From: Conexibacter sp.
Lineage (GTDB): Bacteria; Actinomycetota; Thermoleophilia; Solirubrobacterales; Solirubrobacteraceae
Length of the DNA stretch: 6,034 nucleotides
Assembly: GCA_025964215.1 (NCBI GenBank)
Contig: JAOPZG010000096.1
Span: 1-6,034 of the forward strand
Direction: 5' to 3'
The position numbers and the translations under genes were made by a program. This document shows, piece by piece, positions 1-3,769 of the stretch (the stretch's first letter is position 1; each line of letters begins with the position of its first letter). The notes under the pieces were generated by a model. That model worked only from the letters and a program-made list of their open reading frames with translations. It was not told the DNA's origin and ran no database searches.

Positions 1-1
1 G

Positions 2-67
2 CAGGAGACGCCGGAGCACGACCGGCTCTGGTTCGAGCAGAAGCCCCCCAAGGACTTCGACTTCTGA
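2..67 (+). CDS. C-terminal end of an unidentified upstream protein (partial)
   Basis: An open frame enters from the left edge and ends at the TGA at 65-67, giving 21 residues that finish in EQKPPKDFDF. Codon third positions are almost all G or C, as expected for a real gene in this genome. The tail is charged and proline-containing with no membrane segment, and I do not recognise the family. The next gene starts only 10 nt later and has no good Shine-Dalgarno of its own, so the two are probably co-transcribed and perhaps translationally coupled. The function cannot be judged from this fragment. Confidence 0.6.
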   Translation, partial: QETPEHDRLWFEQKPPKDFDF

Positions 68-77
68 TGGACCGCTG

Positions 78-938
78 ATGGCCGCCGCCCGGCGGCTGAC
101 CTGGCTCGACGTCTTCACGTCGACGCCGCTGGCGGGCAACGGACTGGCGGTCATCCACGACGCGGACGCGCTGGACGCGGCGACCATGCTGCGGGTCGCC
201 CGCGAGACTGCTCAGTCGGAGACCTCCTTCGTCCAGTCGCCGACGGTCGACGGCGCCGACTACCGCAACCGCATCTTCACGATGGTCGACGAGATCCCGT
301 TCGCCGGCCATCCCTCGCTCGGTGTCGCGGTCGCGATGGCCAACGCCGAGGGCCGCCGCGAGGCGCGCTACCTCCAGCAGACCGGCGCGGGCGTGCAGCC
401 CGTCGAGGTCGAGCTCGCCGGCGACCTCGCGCGCGCGAGCATGCTCCAGGAGCCGCCGATCTTCGGCGACGCGCTCGAGCCGGCGCCGGTCCTCGGCGCG
501 CTCGGCCTCGGCCCGGCCGACGCACACGCCGAGCTGCCCGTCCAGCCCGTCTCGACCGGGATCTTCCACCTGATGGTGCCGGTCCGCGACGCGGTCGCGC
601 TCGAGCGCGCGCGGCCGAACCTGCTGCGCGTCCAGGCGCTCGAGGAGCAGACCGCGACGATGGTCATCTACCTCTTCGTGCCCGGGGAGGACGGCGAGCC
701 GGTCCGCGCCCGCGGCTTCTTCGCCGAGCGCGACCACGTGCTGGAGGATCCCGCGACGGGCTCGGCCGCCGGCCCGCTCTGCGCCTACCTGCACCAGCAC
801 ACCGGCGCGACCGAGACCTCGGTGCGCCAAGGCGTCGAGATGGGCCGCGCGAGCCGGCTGGACACCGCGATCGTCGGCGATCGCGTCCAGGTCGCGGGCG
901 ACTGCGTGATCGTCCTGGAGGGCGAGCTGCGGGTCTGA
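78..938 (+). CDS. PhzF-family isomerase/epimerase-like protein
   Basis: A 286-residue protein of the PhzF (diaminopimelate-epimerase fold) superfamily; about 260-300 residues is the usual length, so it is complete. Seen in the sequence: the N-terminal DVFTSTPLAGN motif (11-21); SETSF with the glutamate at 48, equivalent to the catalytic Glu45 of Pseudomonas PhzF; PFAGHPSLG (74-82) with the conserved His78; and the second-domain signature EDPATGSAAGPL (223-234) carrying the conserved Asp224 and Ser229. The known PhzF isomerises trans-2,3-dihydro-3-hydroxyanthranilate in phenazine synthesis. No other phenazine genes are visible here, and most family members have unknown substrates, so a phenazine role should not be assumed. 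It has no signal peptide and is presumably a cytosolic dimer. The ATG at 78 is chosen because the ATG at 67-69 runs into a stop after three codons; upstream ribosome-binding potential is weak, which fits coupling to the preceding gene. Confidence 0.93.
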   Translation: MAAARRLTWLDVFTSTPLAGNGLAVIHDADALDAATMLRVARETAQSETSFVQSPTVDGADYRNRIFTMVDEIPFAGHPSLGVAVAMANAEGRREARYLQQTGAGVQPVEVELAGDLARASMLQEPPIFGDALEPAPVLGALGLGPADAHAELPVQPVSTGIFHLMVPVRDAVALERARPNLLRVQALEEQTATMVIYLFVPGEDGEPVRARGFFAERDHVLEDPATGSAAGPLCAYLHQHTGATETSVRQGVEMGRASRLDTAIVGDRVQVAGDCVIVLEGELRV

Positions 939-1016
939 GTCGATCAGGCGTCCACACCGGAGAGCAGTCGTTTCAGCGCGCTCCCGGTCTGGCCGACACA
1001 CACCTCGACACAGGCA

Positions 1017-1048
1017 GCGCGCCAGCATCGGGGAACATCCTGGCGCGC
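1017..1048. repeat. Inverted repeat, 9-bp arms, hairpin-forming
   Basis: GCGCGCCAG at 1017-1025 is the exact reverse complement of CTGGCGCGC at 1040-1048, with a 14-nt loop. It lies about 80 nt after the PhzF-like stop codon. It could be a first transcription-termination hairpin without a U-tract, or an RNA-processing or operator site. Confidence 0.55.
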
Positions 1049-1070
1049 CCGTCCCTCCGGTCACGGAGGA

Positions 1071-1129
1071 CGAAGGACGCCGCGAGCGCGCCGCTCGGCC
1101 CTCAGCCGCGGCGCGCTCGCGTTCCTTCG
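1071..1129 (+). terminator. Strong GC-rich terminator-like hairpin after the PhzF-like gene
   Basis: The inner arms 1081-1094 and 1108-1121 pair over 14 bp (CGCGAGCGCGCCGC with its exact complement). The outer arms 1071-1077 and 1123-1129 (CGAAGGA/TCCTTCG) add 7 bp. They are separated only by a 3-nt bulge (1078-1080) opposite one T (1122). The 13-nt loop contains a further 3-bp GGC/GCC helix. No T-run follows on either strand, so this is the U-less type common in high-GC actinomycetes. It most likely ends transcription from the left; nearly symmetric outer arms mean it could work in both directions. Confidence 0.65.
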
Positions 1130-1152
1130 CCTACTGCCCGTCGGTGGCGTCT

Positions 1153-1167
1153 CGGACCGCCGGTCCG
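1153..1167. repeat. 15-bp palindrome upstream of the patatin-like gene
   Basis: CGGACCG (1153-1159) and CGGTCCG (1161-1167) are exact reverse complements around one central base. The dyad ends 35 nt before the patatin-like start codon, a position typical of an operator or a leader hairpin. No cognate regulator can be named from this window. Confidence 0.4.
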
Positions 1168-1202
1168 TAGCCGCGGCGTCCTCCTCGCGCCACGCTCTGG
1201 AG

Positions 1203-2561
1203 ATGTCCGACGGGCCACGGTTTACGACGCCCGCGCGCACGGGCAACGGCAGCTCCGCCGCGCCGCGCGTGGCGATCGTCCTGCCCGGCGGCGGGGCGCG
1301 CGGGGCCTACGAGGTCGGTGCGCTGTCGGTCCTGCTGCCGCTGCTCGAGGAGCGCGGGGAGCGGCCGGTGATCCTGTGCGGGACGAGCGTCGGCGCGATC
1401 AACGCGACCGCGCTCGGCGCGACGGCCGACCAGCCCGCGGAGGCCGCGGTCGCCTCGCTGATCGCCCACTGGCGCGGGTTGAAGAAGAGCGACGTGATCC
1501 GGCCGGTCGTGGGGCCGGGGCTGCCGCTGATGGCGCTGCGGATGCTGGGGGAGGCGCTGGAGGTGCCGGGCGTCCGGCTGGCGGGATTGCTGGACCCGTC
1601 GCCGCTGCGGCGCTCCTTGGACAAGTGGATCGACTGGGACGACCTGCACCGCAACGTCCGCACGGGCGTGATCGAGGCGGTCTGCGTGGTCGCGACGTCG
1701 CTGGCGCGCTCGAGTCCGGTGGCGTTCGTCGACAGCGTGGGGCGCGTGCCGGCCTCCCGGCCGGCGGACCCCTTGCAGTACGTGCCGGCGGTGCTCGACA
1801 GCGAGCACGTCCGGGCGTCGGCGGCGATCCCGATGCTCTTCCCGCCGGTGGAGATCGAGCATCCGGCGGCGCTGGCCGGCCACTACGTCGACGGCGGGAC
1901 CCGGCTCAACAGCCCGGTCGCGCCGGCGCTCGCGCTGGGGGCCGACCGAGTTGTCGTCATCGGCTTCCAGCCCTTCCGCGCGCGGGTCGAGGTGCCGACC
2001 GAGGGGCCGGGCCCGCCGCGGCTGGCGGACGTCGCCGCGAACGTCATCGACGGCCTGCTGGTGGACCAGGTCGTCGACGACCTCCACCGGTTGGCCACCA
2101 TCAACTCGTTCGTGGTGGACGCGGGCGGCGCGGGGCCGCGCGGGTCGGCCGACGCGTATCGCGCCGCTCGTGGGCGCAAGCCCTACCGGAAGATCTCCTA
2201 CGCCTTGGTCGCGCCCGAGCGCCGCGGGGAGCTCGCGGCGATCGCCGACGAGGTCTTCGAGGAGCGCTACGCCGGGCTCCAGGGCTGGCTGCGGCCCGAC
2301 TACCCGTTCATGTCGCGGTTGCTCGGCGGCGGGCGGTCGCCGTCGCGCGGCGAGTTGTTGTCGTTCTTGTTGTTTGACGAGGAGCACGTCGACCGGCTGG
2401 TCGAGCTCGGCGCGGCCGACGCCCGCCGCTGGCTCGCGCGCCATCCGAACGTCTGGTGCTCGGACGCGGCGCACGACTTCGACATCGACGCGAGCGCGGT
2501 CGCCTCGCTGCGGGAGCGCGAGGCGCTGGACGAGTGGCGGGACCTGCGGCGCCGGCCGTGA
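1203..2561 (+). CDS. Patatin-like phospholipase (RssA/NTE-type)
   Basis: A 452-residue patatin-like serine acyl hydrolase. Seen directly: the oxyanion-hole loop PGGGARGAYEVG (28-39), the nucleophile elbow GTSVG (60-64) with catalytic Ser62, and the DGG motif (230-232) with the dyad aspartate Asp230. The preceding SAAIPMLFPP stretch is typical of the family's substrate cleft. All catalytic elements are intact. The family hydrolyses phospholipid or neutral-lipid acyl esters; the substrate here is unknown. There is no signal peptide or obvious membrane span, so it is probably cytosolic or peripherally membrane-associated. About 180 residues follow the catalytic core (roughly 270-452), more than in compact bacterial homologues of about 300 residues; this part is charged and aromatic, and I recognise no named domain. 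The ATG at 1203 has a GGAG directly against it (1199-1202), too close for an ideal site. An in-frame GTG at 1269, just before the VAIVLPGGG strand, is a weaker alternative. Confidence 0.93.
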   Translation: MSDGPRFTTPARTGNGSSAAPRVAIVLPGGGARGAYEVGALSVLLPLLEERGERPVILCGTSVGAINATALGATADQPAEAAVASLIAHWRGLKKSDVIRPVVGPGLPLMALRMLGEALEVPGVRLAGLLDPSPLRRSLDKWIDWDDLHRNVRTGVIEAVCVVATSLARSSPVAFVDSVGRVPASRPADPLQYVPAVLDSEHVRASAAIPMLFPPVEIEHPAALAGHYVDGGTRLNSPVAPALALGADRVVVIGFQPFRARVEVPTEGPGPPRLADVAANVIDGLLVDQVVDDLHRLATINSFVVDAGGAGPRGSADAYRAARGRKPYRKISYALVAPERRGELAAIADEVFEERYAGLQGWLRPDYPFMSRLLGGGRSPSRGELLSFLLFDEEHVDRLVELGAADARRWLARHPNVWCSDAAHDFDIDASAVASLREREALDEWRDLRRRP

Positions 2562-2568
2562 TCTGCCC

Positions 2569-2594
2569 GGCTGCTGCAGGGCGCTCACGGGTAC
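2569..2594 (+). promoter_or_regulatory. Possible SigB/SigF-type stress promoter for the small hydrophobic gene
   Basis: GGGTAC at 2589-2594 matches the -10 of actinobacterial SigB/SigF-type promoters. GGCT at 2569-2572 fits their loose -35 (GNNT) with a 16-nt spacer. The predicted start near 2601 would leave a leader of about 28 nt containing the strong Shine-Dalgarno of the gene at 2629. The -35 is degenerate, so this is a motif-based suggestion only. Confidence 0.35.
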
Positions 2595-2628
2595 ACCCCT
2601 GCGACACCGTCCACAAGGGAGGCACCAA

Positions 2629-2718
2629 GTGCTCACCATCCTGCTCATCATCATCTTGATCCTGCTCCTCACGGGCGGCGGGTTCGGCTACAGCCGCCGC
2701 GGCCGCCGAGGCCTCTAG
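2629..2718 (+). CDS. 29-aa hydrophobic membrane miniprotein (DUF3309-like)
   Basis: A tiny gene with a GTG start and a TAG stop at 2716-2718. The start is fixed by AAGGGAGG at 2615-2622, a near-perfect Shine-Dalgarno ending 6 nt before the GTG. The product begins MLTILLIIILILLLTGGG: residues 2-14 form an almost pure Leu/Ile membrane segment, followed by a glycine hinge (GGGFGYS, 16-22) and a basic tail (RRGRRGL). This layout closely resembles the short hydrophobic proteins annotated as DUF3309 in many bacteria, whose function is unknown; assignment by eye only. Codons are GC-ended throughout. The positive tail predicts a cytoplasmic C-terminus. It sits between the patatin-like gene and tRNA-Ala, 67 nt after the phospholipase stop, and probably has its own promoter. 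A role in membrane or general stress is speculation based on the GGGTAC element. Confidence 0.75.
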   Translation: MLTILLIIILILLLTGGGFGYSRRGRRGL

Positions 2719-2745
2719 GACAACCCAGCCCCTCCGAGCTAGACT
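2717..2745 (+). promoter_or_regulatory. Promoter of tRNA-Ala
   Basis: AGGACA (2717-2722, matching GACA of TTGACA) and TAGACT (2740-2745, fitting TAnnnT) are spaced by exactly 17 nt. They place the transcription start near 2752, five bases before the mature tRNA. The -35 overlaps the TAG stop of the preceding miniprotein gene, so the two genes are packed to the limit. Confidence 0.5.
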
Positions 2746-2755
2746 CGGTCGGGCT
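2727..2755 (+). repeat. Interrupted hairpin between the miniprotein gene and tRNA-Ala
   Basis: AGCCC (2727-2731) pairs with GGGCT (2751-2755), and CCGAG (2734-2738) pairs with CTCGG (2744-2748), with a symmetric 2x2 internal loop and a CTAGA apical loop. In read-through RNA from the miniprotein gene it could serve as a terminator or a processing site. It coincides with the tRNA promoter's -10, so the dyad may equally reflect promoter sequence. Confidence 0.4.
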
Positions 2756-2756
2756 C

Positions 2757-2829
2757 GGGGCCATAGCTCAGCTGGGAGAGCGCCTGCTTTGCAAGCAGGA
2801 GGTCAGGGGTTCGATCCCCCTTGGCTCCA
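2757..2829 (+). tRNA. trnA-UGC: tRNA-Ala (anticodon UGC)
   Basis: A complete 73-nt cloverleaf. The acceptor arms 2757-2763 and 2822-2828 pair over 7 bp with one G-U, and the discriminator is A2829. The D stem is GCTC/GAGC (2766-2769/2778-2781). The anticodon stem CCTGC/GCAGG (2783-2787/2795-2799) encloses loop TTTGCAA with anticodon TGC at 2790-2792. The variable loop is AGGTC. The T stem AGGGG/CCCCT (2805-2809/2817-2821) encloses TTCGATC. The 3' CCA is not encoded, so it must be added enzymatically. The UGC anticodon reads GCA and GCG, the latter being heavily used in the genes here. Confidence 0.98.
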
Positions 2830-2846
2830 TCGAGCGGAGGAACGCG

Positions 2847-2989
2847 ATGTTGAGCGACACCTGGCGGTTCGCTTCACGCGGTTCCTCGGGCTGGGTGACA
2901 CGTACAGCTCGCGGCTCCTGCGGTGGACGGCGGCGGTCCTGACCGGTGTCGGCCTCGTCGTTGCCGGCGTGGCCGCGCTGGCCGGGTGA
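2847..2989 (+). pseudogene. Small single-span membrane protein gene, apparently frameshifted
   Basis: GGAGG at 2836-2840 sits 6 nt before ATG at 2847, an excellent start. In that frame the first eight codons (MLSDTWRF) all end in G or C. The frame then loses its codon bias, turns Arg/Gly/Ser-rich and stops at 2940-2942 after 31 codons. In the frame one base back, strong GC3 bias begins at about 2858 and runs to the TGA at 2987-2989, encoding RFTRFLGLGDTYSSRLLRW followed by a membrane-like segment TAAVLTGVGLVVAGVAALAG. That second frame has no ATG, GTG or TTG start after the tRNA. The simplest reading is a gene of about 46 codons with one base lost between roughly 2861 and 2880. A sequencing error or a programmed -1 shift is possible, although no slippery heptamer is seen. 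Family unknown. Confidence 0.45.
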
Positions 2990-3177
2990 GCGGCACGGGA
3001 GGCGCACGAAGCACTGCTCAGCGCTATGCGGAATACCACATGCCCGACGCCGGAATCGTCTACGGTATGACCTGGTCGTTCTCCTGTAGTCGGCCATCCG
3101 CGGACCGTGGCGTCCACAGTCCCCCGGCTGTGGGCGCCACCGTCGTCGCTGGGCAGAGCGACCTGCCCGGAGCTCGC
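2990..3177. other. Intergenic region with a bidirectional hairpin, no gene seen
   Basis: This stretch separates rightward transcription (tRNA and small gene) from the leftward XRE gene. The only coding possibilities are very short or are unbiased shadow frames. Its clear feature is the hairpin at 3107-3140. Confidence 0.5.
3107..3140. terminator. 13-bp hairpin between converging transcripts (bidirectional terminator)
   Basis: GTGGCGTCCACAG (3107-3119) pairs with CTGTGGGCGCCAC (3128-3140) over 13 bp, with a single T-G wobble and an 8-nt loop. It lies 37 nt beyond the stop codon of the leftward XRE gene and downstream of the rightward tRNA and small gene, exactly where a shared terminator is expected. 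There is no T-run on either side, again the U-less type. Confidence 0.65.
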
Positions 3178-3387
3178 TCAGACGCCCTTCATCAGGTCGG
3201 CGACCGAGATCTCCAACGCCGAGGCGATCTTCGCCACCATGCGGATCGACGGATCGTGGCGACCGTTCTCGATGCGCGAGAGGTGGGCTTGACCGATGCC
3301 GGCCTCGTTGGCCAGCTGCTCTTGCGTCATCCCCGCCGCCGTCCGAGCGGCTCTCAAATTAGTTGTGAAGACGTCAAGCGGGTCCAC
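3178..3387 (-). CDS. XRE/Cro-family transcriptional regulator, single HTH domain
   Basis: A 69-residue stand-alone helix-turn-helix protein. The five-helix Cro/C1-type domain fills it: RAARTAAGMTQEQLANEAGI (12-31) supplies helices 1-2, and GQAHLSRIENGRHDPS (32-47) the recognition helix with the SRIENG hallmark. ALEISVADLM (57-66) closes the fold. No sensor, peptidase or toxin domain is attached, so it probably acts as a dimeric DNA-binding repressor or activator. The start is a GTG; upstream on the minus strand, GGTGATCC (3391-3398) is complementary to the 3' end of 16S rRNA, supporting it. A 17-bp palindrome (3396-3412) overlaps that site, suggesting autoregulation. The N-terminal codons ACA ACT AAT TTG AGA are unusual for this genome, while the remainder is GC-ended. 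No partner toxin gene is adjacent, so a toxin-antitoxin role is unsupported. Confidence 0.9.
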   Translation of the reverse strand: MDPLDVFTTNLRAARTAAGMTQEQLANEAGIGQAHLSRIENGRHDPSIRMVAKIASALEISVADLMKGV

Positions 3388-3395
3388 GCACGGAT

Positions 3396-3412
3396 CACCC
3401 TCGGTGAGGGTG
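3396..3412 (-). promoter_or_regulatory. Candidate XRE operator overlapping its ribosome binding site
   Basis: CACCCTC and GAGGGTG form a perfect 7-bp dyad around GGT. On the minus strand it ends inside the extended Shine-Dalgarno (GGTGATCC) of the XRE gene, 9 nt from its GTG. As DNA it suits binding of a dimeric XRE repressor; as RNA, the 7-bp hairpin would mask part of the ribosome binding site. Either would give negative control. Confidence 0.45.
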
Positions 3413-3424
3413 GCTAGGACCTCA

Positions 3425-3440
3425 ATGCGAGATATCGCAT
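3425..3440. promoter_or_regulatory. Dyad ATGCGA-N4-TCGCAT upstream of the XRE gene
   Basis: Exact 6-bp arms (3425-3430 and 3435-3440) flank GATA. It is 38 nt upstream of the XRE start codon on the minus strand, in the expected promoter/operator zone. It differs in sequence from the dyad at 3396-3412, so the two probably bind different proteins, or only one is functional. Confidence 0.35.
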
Positions 3441-3654
3441 GGGTGCCCTATGGGAGCGAGGGAGACCGGTGACGCCGGATGCCGCGTGCACCCGGCTGCC
3501 CAGTCAGATGTGCGACGAGCACGGCGCGGCGCGCCCGCGAGAGCGACCGGAGGCCGTGCGGTTGCTGCGTTCCGGACGCCTCGGAGGCCGCCGTTCCTGA
3601 AGGACATCATGAACGCTGTCGAGGCTCGTGATCCATCGAGCGACGAGGCTAACA

Positions 3655-3668
3655 CGAACATATGTTCG
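3655..3668. promoter_or_regulatory. LexA/SOS-box-like perfect palindrome
   Basis: CGAACATATGTTCG is a perfect 14-bp palindrome and matches the core CGAAC-N4-GTTCG bound by LexA in Bacillus and actinobacteria. The outer flanking bases (A before, C after) do not extend the TCGAAC...GTTCGA form. It lies 101 nt upstream of the MarR start. DNA-damage control of the MarR-MFS operon, or use by a different dimeric regulator, are both possible. Confidence 0.5.
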
Positions 3669-3703
3669 CGTCCAAATGTGCGTGTCGTGTGGCCGGAAAT
3701 AGC

Positions 3704-3715
3704 GCCCTCGAGGGC
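3704..3715. repeat. Perfect 12-bp palindrome GCCCTCGAGGGC
   Basis: A self-complementary 12-mer 54 nt before the MarR start, between the SOS-like box and the MarR promoter. Such palindromes arise more easily in GC-rich DNA, so its value comes mainly from its place in the dyad cluster. Confidence 0.35.
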
Positions 3716-3742
3716 TCAAAACCGCGTTCGACACGCCAGGTC

Positions 3743-3752
3743 CATCGCGATG
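3743..3752. repeat. Perfect 10-bp palindrome CATCGCGATG
   Basis: A 10-bp self-complementary sequence immediately upstream of the MarR -10 element, inside the spacer of its promoter. A protein bound here would block RNA polymerase; it could be an additional or auxiliary operator. Confidence 0.3.
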
Positions 3753-3769
3753 CTATATAGTTCAGCTAT
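3751..3769 (+). promoter_or_regulatory. MarR-MFS operon promoter with overlapping MarR-type operator
   Basis: TATAGT (3756-3761) matches the -10 consensus at five of six positions; shifted by two, TGCTATATA also reads as an extended -10. Transcription would start around 3766-3769, right at the GTG of the MarR gene. A -35-like TCGACA lies at 3728-3733, but its spacing (20-22 nt) is long. ATAG-TTCAG-CTAT (3757-3769) is a 13-bp imperfect dyad covering the -10 and the start point, the classic place for MarR autorepression. Confidence 0.55.

Larger units (their letters stand above)
939..1202. other. Intergenic region with three inverted repeats, no gene seen
   Basis: This 264-nt gap between the PhzF-like and patatin-like genes has no credible coding frame on either strand; overlapping open frames are arginine-rich shadows. 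It contains inverted repeats at 1017-1048, 1071-1129 and 1153-1167, listed separately. A promoter for the patatin-like gene should lie in its right half, but I could not identify convincing -35 and -10 elements. Confidence 0.6.
3388..3769. other. 382-nt divergent regulatory region rich in palindromes
   Basis: This region lies between the start codons of the leftward XRE gene and the rightward MarR gene. It holds at least six dyads (3396-3412, 3425-3440, 3655-3668, 3704-3715, 3743-3752, 3757-3769) and a MarR promoter. The right end (about 3640-3770) is visibly richer in A+T than the rest of the window. The open frames crossing it lack codon bias and recognisable protein character. The best is a 43-codon GTG frame at 3469-3600, which I do not consider a supported gene. 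Confidence 0.6.

Noticed and set aside
78..938. The PhzF-like gene as part of a phenazine biosynthesis cluster
   Set aside because: No phzA/B/D/E/G-like genes are in the window, and most PhzF-family members lie outside phenazine pathways.
1131..2672. A 513-codon open frame on the minus strand opposite the patatin-like gene
   Set aside because: It is an Arg/Asp/Gly-rich shadow produced by high GC; the plus-strand frame has intact catalytic motifs, and two overlapping genes are not needed.
2789..2989. A 66-codon frame starting inside tRNA-Ala and running through the small membrane protein
   Set aside because: The only start codons lie within the tRNA with no ribosome binding site; the good Shine-Dalgarno serves the ATG at 2847 in another frame.
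3178..3387. The XRE regulator as an antitoxin of a toxin-antitoxin pair
   Set aside because: No toxin-like gene is adjacent in either direction; the frameshifted small membrane protein faces the opposite way and lies beyond a terminator.
3469..3600. A 43-codon GTG frame with an AGGGAG sequence four bases upstream
   Set aside because: Codon bias is only moderate, the product is Arg-rich without recognisable character, and the spacing is short. Kept only as a weak possibility.
2826..3642. An 11-bp direct repeat, TCCATCGAGCG, at the tRNA 3' end (2826-2836) and at 3632-3642, as possible integration att sites
   Set aside because: Only four bases belong to the tRNA, several chance 11-mer repeats are expected in 6 kb, and no integrase or phage gene is present.
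3422..3661. A 79-codon minus-strand frame starting inside the SOS-like palindrome
   Set aside because: Its ATG is part of the palindrome, there is no ribosome binding site, the codon bias is poor and the product is not protein-like.
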